A program made the translations under genes and the position numbers. A stretch of 64,000 nt of DNA from Limnospira platensis (GTDB lineage: Bacteria; Cyanobacteriota; Cyanobacteriia; Cyanobacteriales; Microcoleaceae), in NCBI RefSeq assembly GCF_046480435.1, contig NZ_PKGC01000020.1. One strand, 5' to 3'. Under the pieces are notes generated by a model. That model saw only the letters and a list, made by a program, of their open reading frames with translations. It was not told where the DNA came from and did no database searches. Positions 8,685-17,025 of this stretch are shown here, piece by piece; the first letter of the stretch is position 1; each line of letters starts with the position of its first letter.

Positions 8685-9602
8685 ATGAATGAAAGAATTA
8701 ACAATCAGATGGAACGCCAAGAGAAACTCACCGGATGGATCTTAATAGCACCAGCTTTGCTAATTCTTGGCTTTGTGTTTATTTACCCCATAGGTCGGGC
8801 ATTTTGGTTGAGTTTATTTACCAATAATTTAGGCACTCAATTAGAACCAATTTTTTCAGGATTAGCCAACTATCAGCGCCTAATTGGAGATGGTCGCTTT
8901 TGGCAAACCATGTGGAATACTAGCGTTTTTACCATCATCTCTATTTTCTTAGAATTGGTGATTGGTATGGGCATCGCCTTAGTATTAAATCAAGCATTTT
9001 TTGGGCGAGGTTTTGTCCGCACATCTTCCCTAATTCCTTGGGCGTTACCCACAGCCGTCATGGGGTTAGCCTGGGCGTGGATTTTTAACGATCAGTATGG
9101 GGTAGTTAATGATATTCTTACCCGCTTAGGATTCATTGATAGCCAGATTACTTGGCTAGGCGATCCCACCCGCGCTATGTCAGCTATGATTATCGCTGAT
9201 GTGTGGAAAACCACCCCTTTTATTGCCATTATTCTCCTAGCTGGTTTGCAGTCTATTTCTAGTGATTTATATGAAGCCCATGCCATTGATGGCGCTAACC
9301 AGTGGCAGAGTTTTTGGCAAATTACTATCCCCCTAGTGATGCCCCAAATTATCATTGCTTTACTGTTTCGGTTTGCCCAAGCATTTGGTATTTTTGACTT
9401 GGTGCAAGTCATGACTGGCGGGGGACCCGGTGGGGCTACAGAAACCGTGTCTATTTATATCTATGCTACGGTGCGCCGATATCTGGATTTTGGCTATGGT
9501 GCATCCTTAGTTGTAGTCACCTTTTTACTGCTGATTTTAGCTGTGGCGATCGCTGCCTTTTTCCTATCAAGAACTCGCGTAAATGTTATGGGAGGTAAAT
9601 AA
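8685..9602 (+). CDS. ABC sugar importer permease, MalF/UgpA-like
   Basis: A 305-aa inner-membrane permease with six predicted helices. The cytoplasmic coupling loop (EAA motif) reads EAHAIDGANQWQSFWQITIP near residues 204-223, with the conserved Gly of the EAA---G signature. The N-terminus (TGWILIAPALLILGFVFIYPI) is typical of MalF/UgpA-type subunits. The ATG at 8685 lies 10 bases after the binding-protein stop; an ATG nine codons further in (MERQEK) is an alternative. It would pair with the next permease and with the ATPase at the end of the operon. Confidence 0.9.
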   Translation: MNERINNQMERQEKLTGWILIAPALLILGFVFIYPIGRAFWLSLFTNNLGTQLEPIFSGLANYQRLIGDGRFWQTMWNTSVFTIISIFLELVIGMGIALVLNQAFFGRGFVRTSSLIPWALPTAVMGLAWAWIFNDQYGVVNDILTRLGFIDSQITWLGDPTRAMSAMIIADVWKTTPFIAIILLAGLQSISSDLYEAHAIDGANQWQSFWQITIPLVMPQIIIALLFRFAQAFGIFDLVQVMTGGGPGGATETVSIYIYATVRRYLDFGYGASLVVVTFLLLILAVAIAAFFLSRTRVNVMGGK

Positions 9603-9605
9603 TCA

Positions 9606-10478
9606 ATGACCGTTGCTAATCAATCCTCAGAAACTGATAAAACAAGCCCAATAAACTGGGGTCGAATTTTACTGTGGATAGGTGTTATTCTCACCATCAT
9701 ATTTTGTCTAGCGCCCGTATTATGGCAGTTGCTAACTTCTTTAAAAACCAATGAATCTATTTCCACCATTCCCAATGTTTATTTTCCCAGTTTGGATCAA
9801 CTCACCTTTCAACACTATCAAAGTTTAGGCTGGCACTTTCTGCGCTATGTGTTTAATAGTGCTTTAGTTTCCCTAACTTCAACCCTTCTATGTTTAGGAG
9901 TTGGAGCCCCCGCCGCCTACACCCTAACTAGATTAAAAATACCGGGAGAAAATGTCATCCTCGGCTTTGTCCTAATTATCAGTTTGTTTCCCTATGTTCT
10001 CCTATTTTTAGGGTTGCTGGAAATTGTCAAATTTATGGGATTAGGTAACAACTACATCGCCCTAATTATCCCCTACACTGCCATTAATTTACCCCTGACA
10101 ATTTTGGTCTTGAGAAGTTTTTTCCAACAACTACCCAAAGACCTAGAAGACTCCGCCAAAATTGACGGATATGGAACCGTTGGGATGCTGTTACAGATAG
10201 TTGTACCCATGACCATACCTGCTTTAGTAACCACCGGAATTCTCACCTTTATTTTCGCCTGGAATGAGTTTATTTTCGCCCTCACCTTTATCACCCGCGA
10301 AGAAATGTATACCATTCCGGTAGCCGTTGCACAAATTGGAGGTGCATCTATTTTTGAAATCCCCTATGGTCCTATTGCTGCTGCTACCGTAACCGGAACT
10401 ATTCCCCTAGTTATTTTAGTGTTAATGTTCCAACGTCGTATTGTTCAAGGAATCACAGCCGGCGCTGTCAAAGGCTAA
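9606..10478 (+). CDS. ABC sugar importer permease, MalG/UgpE-like
   Basis: A 290-aa second permease of the importer, starting 3 bases after the first permease stops, so the two are probably translationally coupled. It has about six helices. The EAA loop is EDSAKIDGYGTVGMLLQIVV, near residues 179-198. The preceding segment FNSALVSLTSTLLCLGVGAPAAY is characteristic of MalG-type subunits. The C-terminus ends QRRIVQGITAGAVKG, the usual ending of this subfamily, so the gene appears intact. Function follows from the operon: an inward path for a sugar or compatible solute. Confidence 0.9.
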   Translation: MTVANQSSETDKTSPINWGRILLWIGVILTIIFCLAPVLWQLLTSLKTNESISTIPNVYFPSLDQLTFQHYQSLGWHFLRYVFNSALVSLTSTLLCLGVGAPAAYTLTRLKIPGENVILGFVLIISLFPYVLLFLGLLEIVKFMGLGNNYIALIIPYTAINLPLTILVLRSFFQQLPKDLEDSAKIDGYGTVGMLLQIVVPMTIPALVTTGILTFIFAWNEFIFALTFITREEMYTIPVAVAQIGGASIFEIPYGPIAAATVTGTIPLVILVLMFQRRIVQGITAGAVKG

Positions 10479-10514
10479 AATCACCTCAATAAATGTTCTG
10501 TAATTATCGAAATC

Positions 10515-11579
10515 ATGGCTAAATTAGAACTAAAAAACCTGCGTAAACACTTCGATCATAATGTCATCCCAGTTAAAGATGTAAGTGTCAATGTCAATGA
10601 TGGGGAGTTTCTCACTCTTCTGGGTCCCTCTGGTTGTGGGAAATCAACCCTATTAAGGATGATTGCTGGGTTAGATCAACCTACCCAGGGTCAGGTGATT
10701 TTAGGGGGAGAAGATTTAACCAATATTCCCCCTGGTAAACGCAATATGGCGATGGTATTTCAGAGTTATGCGTTATATCCTCACATGACCGTTTCTGAAA
10801 ATATTTCAACCTCTTTGAAATTGCGGAAAGTTGATAGTATAGAGATAGAAAAACGGGTTAATGATGTATCGAACCGTTTGGGAATTCAACATCTCTTAGA
10901 GCGTAAACCTGGGCAACTTTCTGGGGGTCAGCGTCAGCGGGTGGCTTTAGCCAGAGCGCTAGTCCGTAACCCTGATGTTTTTCTGTTAGATGAACCCCTG
11001 AGTAATTTAGATGCACTGTTGCGGGAACAAGTCCGCGCCGACCTGAAACAGTTATTTGAATCTCAGCAAAAACCTGTGGTTTATGTCACCCATGACCAAA
11101 CAGAAGCCATGACTCTTTCTAGTAAAATTGCGGTGCTTTATGATGGATATTTGCAGCAGTTAGCCTCTCCTAGTGAGATTTATATGCAGCCTGCTAATCG
11201 GTTTGTAGCGGGATTTGTGGGCAGTCCCCAAATGAATTTATTAACCTTAGACTGTCAGGAAAATCAGGCGATTTTAGGAGAGTTTAGTTTAACTTTACCC
11301 TATTTACCAACTTCCCCAAAAGCTGTGGTTTTTGGGATTCGTCCAGAGGATGTATCTTTAGGAGAGGAAGCCGATGGCGATATAGTTGAAGGACAGGTCT
11401 ATTTAATGGAAGATTTGGGTAAAGAAAAACTTTTGAGTGTCCGCATTAACGGCTCTGAACAAACTCTGCGGGCGGTGATTCCGGCTGACCAACTTTGGGA
11501 AAGTGAGCAGGTAAAATTAAGCCTATCGCGAAAACAGATGCACTGGTTTGATCTCGAATCAGGCGATCGCCTAAATTAA
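10515..11579 (+). CDS. ABC sugar importer ATPase, UgpC/MalK family
   Basis: A 354-aa ATPase. Walker A is GPSGCGKST near residue 38, the Q-loop MVFQSYALYP, the signature LSGGQRQRVALARAL near 136 and Walker B VFLLDEPLSNLDA, followed by the switch histidine in VTHDQTEAMTL. After about residue 235 comes an OB-fold regulatory domain (GIRPEDVSL) typical of MalK/UgpC/GgtA. It is separated by 36 bases from the second permease and closes the operon. In Synechocystis the comparable ATPase gene (ggtA) is unlinked from ggtBCD, so linkage here would be a difference if the system is orthologous. Confidence 0.93.
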   Translation: MAKLELKNLRKHFDHNVIPVKDVSVNVNDGEFLTLLGPSGCGKSTLLRMIAGLDQPTQGQVILGGEDLTNIPPGKRNMAMVFQSYALYPHMTVSENISTSLKLRKVDSIEIEKRVNDVSNRLGIQHLLERKPGQLSGGQRQRVALARALVRNPDVFLLDEPLSNLDALLREQVRADLKQLFESQQKPVVYVTHDQTEAMTLSSKIAVLYDGYLQQLASPSEIYMQPANRFVAGFVGSPQMNLLTLDCQENQAILGEFSLTLPYLPTSPKAVVFGIRPEDVSLGEEADGDIVEGQVYLMEDLGKEKLLSVRINGSEQTLRAVIPADQLWESEQVKLSLSRKQMHWFDLESGDRLN

Positions 11580-11603
11580 CTCAATTGTTGAGTACATCCC
11601 TAG

Positions 11604-11625
11604 GGGCAACTAGCAACAGTTGCCC
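11604..11625. terminator. Stem-loop after the sugar ABC operon (terminator-like)
   Basis: A perfect 8-bp inverted repeat (GGGCAACT, 6-nt loop AGCAAC, AGTTGCCC) lies 25 bases after the ATPase stop. No clear U-run follows, so it may stabilise the 3' end rather than terminate alone. Confidence 0.4.
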
Positions 11626-11685
11626 AGTTAATTAATTATAATGGTATACTGATGTCACTCCCTAGCCATTGAATTAGATTAACCT

Positions 11686-11889
11686 ATGCAAGACTTTTTT
11701 CAGAATGTATCCCGCTATCCCCGCTACCTGATTACGTTTACTCTGGGGATTTTCTATTTCCTGTTTGAACGTCTCAAACCTCTTTTAAACCGTCCTGTGA
11801 CAGCGATCGCCCTGTTAAGTTTACTAATAAGTGTATTCTCATTTACCTACTTTACCCTCCAAGGAATGTTAGGTTTAAATGCACTTTAG
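11686..11889 (+). CDS. ycf33: Ycf33/DUF751 small membrane protein
   Basis: A 67-aa protein opening MQDFFQNVSRYPRYLITFTL, with two hydrophobic helices separated by a short basic loop (ERLKPLLNRP). Sequence, size and topology fit the DUF751 family, known from cyanobacteria and, as ycf33, from algal plastid genomes. The family is confined to oxygenic phototrophs and its function is not established. The gene is short and monocistronic, between the ABC operon and a hybrid kinase, with stem-loops on both sides. It is one of the better clues that this is cyanobacterial DNA. Confidence 0.85.
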   Translation: MQDFFQNVSRYPRYLITFTLGIFYFLFERLKPLLNRPVTAIALLSLLISVFSFTYFTLQGMLGLNAL

Positions 11890-11911
11890 GCCAAAACCTG
11901 ATAGTTTATAG

Positions 11912-11953
11912 ATAGGGAAGTTGGGACTAAAATCAGATCTCAACTTCCCCTAT
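11912..11953. terminator. Long stem-loop after ycf33
   Basis: The arms ATAGGGAAGTTGGGA and TCTCAACTTCCCCTAT pair over about 14 bp, with one bulge and one mismatch, around an internal AT-rich loop. The stem lies 22 bases after the ycf33 stop and 26 bases before the kinase start. It lacks a strong U-run; terminator or attenuator are both possible. Confidence 0.4.
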
Positions 11954-11979
11954 TAGATCATATCATCACTCACCTAGCT

Positions 11980-14900
11980 ATGATGCGTCTCCCCAAAATG
12001 TGGTCTATCCGTCGTCGCTTAATCACCGGGATATCCTCTAAAATATCGCTGCGGGGACTGTTAGTTATACCTTTCGTAGTCCAAATTTTTGCAACTGTTG
12101 GTATCGTAGGATATCTGTCTTTCAGAAACGGACAGAAAGCGGTTGATTATCTAGCTTACAGGTTGATTGTTGAAATTGTAAATCGCATTGAAGAAAATAT
12201 AACTCACTACTTAGAAATTCCTTTTATAGTAGGTCGGGATATTCAAGATGCCGTAGCTTTGGGATTACTAGATGTTGAAGATTTATCAGGATGGGAATTG
12301 TATTTCTGGAGAAAAGCTAACTTTTTTGAATCCATTGATATTATTTCTCTTGGTAATAAGCAGGGAGAATATCGCTCAACTTCCCGCACTAAAGATGGTC
12401 AATTACAAATAGGAATTGCTGGCGCATATACCAACTTTGATTTGTATCGCTACAATAGCTTGGAGGCAATTAATAGACAACCACCAGATTATATTGATCC
12501 CGATTATGATCCTCGTTTACGACCCTGGTATCGGGTGGCGATCGGCACTGATCAACCTGTTTGGAGCCAAATTTATACCCGGTTTGAACCTCCCCCAATT
12601 CTGCAAATTAGTGCTAGTAAAATTATTTCTTCTTCCCCTGATTCCACGGAAGCTGATGGAGTCATGAGTATTGTGATCAGTCTGTCTTATATTGGTCAAG
12701 TTTTGAATAGTTTAGATATTGGAGAAACGGGAAAGGCATTTATTATTGATCATGAAGGTTTATTAGTAGCAAGTTCTACCTCAGAACCCCTGTTTAAACA
12801 GGAAGAAGATCGCATCATTAGACAGGCTGCTTTAGTTAGTACCAACCCTTTAATTCAAGAAATTAGTCAATATTTAAAAGATGAATTTGATAGATTTGAT
12901 CGCATCGATAATTCTTATTTTAGAAAAATCCCATTTAATGGTGAAACTCAATATATAAAACTGCTACCTTTTCGGGATGAACGAGGTTTAAGATGGTTGA
13001 TTGTGGTGGTGATTCCCGAAGCCGATTTTATGCACAATATCCAAAATAATACCCGCCTTACCATGGGATTATCTGTAATTGCTTTAGCAGTAGCGATCGC
13101 CATAGGATGGATAACCGGAGAGTGGATTACTCGCCCCATTATCGATTTAGCCAAAGCTGCTAACGCCCTATCTAGGGGCGACTGGAATCAGAAAGTCGGA
13201 AATAGTTGCACTCAAGAACTTCGCACCCTCGCCAGGTCTTTTAAACAAATGCGGGGACAATTAAAACTTTCCTATAGTCAACTTCAGGAATACTCCTATA
13301 GGTTAGAACAAAAAGTGGCAGAGCGTACTCAACAACTGGAACAAAAAGTGAAAATTGCCGAAGCCGCCGTGCGAGAACGTAAAGCCGCAGAAGCTGCACT
13401 TAGGGAGTCAGAACAAAAATTTTCGACAGCCTTTCATGCAGCCCCTAACCCCATTACAATCAGTCGTCTTGATGATGGTATTCACCTAGAAGTTAATGAA
13501 AGTTTTTGCTTAGTCACCGGCTACAATTCCGAAGAAATTATCAATCGCACCTTTGACGAACTCAACCTCTGGGTATATTCTGAGCAACGGTCAGAGATGT
13601 TAGGTATTATAGCCAAAAATCGTCAAGTTCGCAACTTTGAACTAGAATTCAGAACTAAAAATGGTGAGATTAGAAGCGGATTAATTTCGGCAGATATCAT
13701 TAATTTGAACAGCCAAGAATGTCTACTTACTAGCAGTAATGATATCACCGATCGCCGCCGAGCAGAAGAAGCTCTCCGCCGCCAATTTGAGAGAGAAAGA
13801 CTGCTGCGACAAATCACGGAGGAACTGAGATCTAGTTTGGATTCCCAGCAAATTTTTCAAACTGCCGCCAACCGTATTGGTCAAACCTTCGCGGTCGATC
13901 GCTGTACAATTTACACTTATTTATCTAGCCCCAAACCTCAAATTAAAGCTGTTGCGGAATATTTAAAATGCCAGTATCCCCCAATTTTAAATCAGCAATA
14001 TTCCCTCGACAATTATCCCTATATTGACAGGATTCTCAGTCAGGATATCGCCATCATTACCGAAGATATTAACAGGGATAACAACCTACAAGGAGCCCTA
14101 GAGTTTTGCCAGCAATTTGAAATCAAATCTCTTTTAGCTATTCGCACATCCTATCACAGCGAACCCAACGGCGCAATTTATCTAAGTCAATGTAGCAACA
14201 GTCGCACCTGGACAGATGAAGAAATCGATCTTTTAGAATCAGTAGCTGCTAAAATGGGAATAGCCCTCGCCCAAGCCAATTTATTAGAACGAGAAAAACA
14301 ACAAAGGCTGAAACTAGCTACCCAAAATATTGCCCTAGAAGAAGGCAGACGCGCTGCCGATGCTGCCAACCGTGCCAAAAGTACATTTTTAGCCAATATG
14401 AGCCATGAATTAAGAACCCCCCTTAATGCGATTCTGGGGTTTAGTCAATTGATGGCTGATAACCCCATATTTGCTGAAGGTTCCCAGGAATTAGCAATTA
14501 TTAATCGCAGTGGTGAACACCTCCTAGAACTGATTAATGATATTCTGGATTTATCCAAAATTGAAGCGGGAAAAATCACTTTCGAAATTCATCCTTTTGA
14601 CCTGCATCGCCTTCTGGAAACCTTGGAGGAAATGTTTAAATTAAAAGCTGCCAATCAAGATATTATCTTAACTATTAATCGCCCCATATATTTACCTCGA
14701 TATGTGTTAGGTGATGAGAAAAAGCTGCGACAAGTTTTAATCAATTTACTCGCTAATGCTATTAAATTCACCATAGCCGGGGAAGTTACATTATACACTA
14801 AGACTCTACCAACACCTAAAGATGCTGAGACAGATTCTAATACTGTACTGATGCAGTTTATGGTTGAAGATACAGGGCCAGGAATATCGAGTGAGGAAAT

Positions 14901-15771
14901 CAATGCTTTATTTGATGCTTTTGTGCAAACAGAAATCGGGCGTTATTCTCAGGAAGGAACCGGGTTAGGGTTGCCAATTAGTCGAAAATTTGTGCAGTTA
15001 ATGGGAGGAGATATTACAGTTGATAGCACTAGGGGTGTGGGGAGTAAATTTAGTTTTGAGATTCCCTTAGATTTGGCTACAGCCCAGCCCCTGACTATTA
15101 CTCCTCTGTCTAGCCGGAAAATTTCCATTGAATCTGATGGTCAAAATTACCAAATTTTAGTAGTAGATGAAGTTCCAGAAAACCGACTATTGGTAGCTAG
15201 AATTATAGAACCTTTAGGATTTCAGGTTTTGGAAGCAGAAAATGGTCGGGAGGCGATCGCCACTTGGGAAACTCACAAACCGCAACTAATTTGGATGGAT
15301 ATGCGGATGCCAATTATGGATGGCTATGAGGCGACGCGCCAAATTCGATCGCGTCCCTGTGGTGATCAAGTTAAAATAATTGCTCTCACCGCCAGCGCCC
15401 TAAGTGAACAGGAAGTAGATATTATAGATGCTGGCTGTGATGATATCTTACGCAAACCTTTTCAGAATCCCGATTTACTGGAAAAAATGGCAATTCATTT
15501 AGGTCTGCGCTACCGTTATCTGATGGAAGCTAACCCCCCTAGCGCTGCTTCTCAATCACTGCGCCCCCTTACACCGCAAGCCTTAATGGTGATGCCTTTC
15601 GATTGGCTAAAACGGCTTCATAAGGCGGCTATTTCTGGGGATGATGCGGAGGTATTCCAATTAATTACTCAAATTCCCGAATCAGAAACGGAATTGGTGG
15701 CCACTCTCACGGAGTTGGTAAATAATTTTCGATTAGATACAATAAATGATGTTACTCAAACTTTGATTTGA
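11980..15771 (+). CDS. Hybrid sensor histidine kinase (dCache-HAMP-PAS-GAF-HisKA-HATPase-REC)
   Basis: A 1263-aa membrane sensor. A first transmembrane helix lies near residues 27-47, then an extracytoplasmic dCache-like sensor to about 355 (DYDPRLRPWYRVA is the typical Cache phrase). A second helix and HAMP follow (WITRPIIDLAKAANALSRGDW). Next come a coiled coil, a PAS domain (FHAAPNPITISRLDDG), a GAF domain (about 610-775), HisKA with phosphoacceptor His809 (MSHELRTPLNAIL) and HATPase (NLLANAIKF, DTGPGI, GTGLGLPIS). The receiver has phosphoacceptor Asp1107 (WMDMRMPIMDG). The receiver acidic pocket reads VVDEVPEN instead of the usual DD. About 70 C-terminal residues may act as a phosphotransfer-like tail. 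The ligand is unknown. The next gene is its likely partner. Confidence 0.93.
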   Translation: MMRLPKMWSIRRRLITGISSKISLRGLLVIPFVVQIFATVGIVGYLSFRNGQKAVDYLAYRLIVEIVNRIEENITHYLEIPFIVGRDIQDAVALGLLDVEDLSGWELYFWRKANFFESIDIISLGNKQGEYRSTSRTKDGQLQIGIAGAYTNFDLYRYNSLEAINRQPPDYIDPDYDPRLRPWYRVAIGTDQPVWSQIYTRFEPPPILQISASKIISSSPDSTEADGVMSIVISLSYIGQVLNSLDIGETGKAFIIDHEGLLVASSTSEPLFKQEEDRIIRQAALVSTNPLIQEISQYLKDEFDRFDRIDNSYFRKIPFNGETQYIKLLPFRDERGLRWLIVVVIPEADFMHNIQNNTRLTMGLSVIALAVAIAIGWITGEWITRPIIDLAKAANALSRGDWNQKVGNSCTQELRTLARSFKQMRGQLKLSYSQLQEYSYRLEQKVAERTQQLEQKVKIAEAAVRERKAAEAALRESEQKFSTAFHAAPNPITISRLDDGIHLEVNESFCLVTGYNSEEIINRTFDELNLWVYSEQRSEMLGIIAKNRQVRNFELEFRTKNGEIRSGLISADIINLNSQECLLTSSNDITDRRRAEEALRRQFERERLLRQITEELRSSLDSQQIFQTAANRIGQTFAVDRCTIYTYLSSPKPQIKAVAEYLKCQYPPILNQQYSLDNYPYIDRILSQDIAIITEDINRDNNLQGALEFCQQFEIKSLLAIRTSYHSEPNGAIYLSQCSNSRTWTDEEIDLLESVAAKMGIALAQANLLEREKQQRLKLATQNIALEEGRRAADAANRAKSTFLANMSHELRTPLNAILGFSQLMADNPIFAEGSQELAIINRSGEHLLELINDILDLSKIEAGKITFEIHPFDLHRLLETLEEMFKLKAANQDIILTINRPIYLPRYVLGDEKKLRQVLINLLANAIKFTIAGEVTLYTKTLPTPKDAETDSNTVLMQFMVEDTGPGISSEEINALFDAFVQTEIGRYSQEGTGLGLPISRKFVQLMGGDITVDSTRGVGSKFSFEIPLDLATAQPLTITPLSSRKISIESDGQNYQILVVDEVPENRLLVARIIEPLGFQVLEAENGREAIATWETHKPQLIWMDMRMPIMDGYEATRQIRSRPCGDQVKIIALTASALSEQEVDIIDAGCDDILRKPFQNPDLLEKMAIHLGLRYRYLMEANPPSAASQSLRPLTPQALMVMPFDWLKRLHKAAISGDDAEVFQLITQIPESETELVATLTELVNNFRLDTINDVTQTLI

Positions 15772-15794
15772 GTTGTATTATAGGGATTTCCAAT

Positions 15795-16979
15795 ATGAAT
15801 CGCGATATTAGTTCGGAATTTCAACCTGATATTTTGATTGTTGATGATATTCCAGAGAACCTGCGCCTCCTGTCGCAAATGTTACTAGAACAGGGCTATA
15901 AAGTCCGTAAAGCTATCAATGGTCAGCGGGCGCTACAGGCGGTAGAAGCGGAAACACCTGATTTGATTTTACTGGATATTATGATGCCAGAATTAGACGG
16001 TTATCAGGTGGCTAAATATTTAAAGGATGACCCGACAACTAGAGAGATTCCTATTATTTTTCTGAGTGCGTTGAGTGATACGATGGATAAGGTATTAGCT
16101 TTTGATTTGGGAGGGGTAGATTATATTACTAAACCCTTTCATGTGCAGGAAGTCTTAGCGAGGGTGAGAACCCAGCTAACTATTAGTCAACAAAAACAGC
16201 AATTAATCACCCAAAATCATGAATTAGAGCGAGAAATTACGGAGCGCCAAAATATAGAATCGGCACTGCGGATTTATATTCATGCCATGTCCCATGATTT
16301 ACGAAATCCGGTTACTGGAATGTTAATGGTGCTGCAAAATCTCCTGAAAAAAATACCAGAAAATTATGAAGAATTACCTGTAGCCCCATCAATTTTAAAG
16401 CGCATGGCTAACAGTTGCACGCGCCAATTGGCTTTGATTAATTCCCTTGTGCAAACCAGCGATATAGAATTAAAAGGTATTCATCTTAATTGTCAATCGT
16501 TAAATTTGCGTCAATTTACTAACAGATTATCTCTAGAATTAGAGCTAATTTTACAAAAGGAACAAGCGGAAATAAACAATCAGATACCGGAGAATTTACC
16601 GGCTGTTCAAGCTGACCCTAATCAGCTATGGAGAGTTTTTGATAATCTGTTATATAATGCGATTAAATATAATCCTCCGGGTATTATTATCACTCTGTCA
16701 GCGGAGTTAATTACAGAATTTATCTCCCTAAAAAATACCGAGGTTAAGTTAATCCGATGCACTGTAAAAGACAATGGTAATGGTATGAGTGAACAGGAAT
16801 TAGATGGGATTTTTGATTTATATAAACGGGGGCGAACTGTGGGTAATATTCAAGGGTTAGGTTTGGGTTTATATTTGTGTCGGCAAATTATCAACGCCCA
16901 CGGTGGTAAAATAGGTGCGATCGCCACTCCGAAGGAAGGAGCAACATTCTGGTTTACTTTACCTATATTTGATGAGTAA
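15795..16979 (+). CDS. Response regulator-histidine kinase fusion
   Basis: A soluble 394-aa protein. An N-terminal receiver (ILIVDDIPENLRLL, phosphoacceptor Asp61 in LILLDIMMPELDG, Lys in YITKPF) is joined by a short coiled coil to HisKA (His167 in MSHDLRNPVTG) and HATPase (NLLYNAIKYN, DNGNGMSE, GLGLGLYLCRQII). The ATG at 15795 is chosen, 23 bases after the upstream kinase stop; a TTG at 15768 would overlap that gene. Receiver-first kinases of this type are common in cyanobacterial phosphorelays, accepting phosphate from a hybrid kinase. The tight spacing to the upstream hybrid kinase supports such a relay, though this is an inference. Confidence 0.92.
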   Translation: MNRDISSEFQPDILIVDDIPENLRLLSQMLLEQGYKVRKAINGQRALQAVEAETPDLILLDIMMPELDGYQVAKYLKDDPTTREIPIIFLSALSDTMDKVLAFDLGGVDYITKPFHVQEVLARVRTQLTISQQKQQLITQNHELEREITERQNIESALRIYIHAMSHDLRNPVTGMLMVLQNLLKKIPENYEELPVAPSILKRMANSCTRQLALINSLVQTSDIELKGIHLNCQSLNLRQFTNRLSLELELILQKEQAEINNQIPENLPAVQADPNQLWRVFDNLLYNAIKYNPPGIIITLSAELITEFISLKNTEVKLIRCTVKDNGNGMSEQELDGIFDLYKRGRTVGNIQGLGLGLYLCRQIINAHGGKIGAIATPKEGATFWFTLPIFDE

Positions 16980-17025
16980 CTAGACATATAAACACTGCTA
17001 TCAACAGCGGGATTATTGCTGATAT

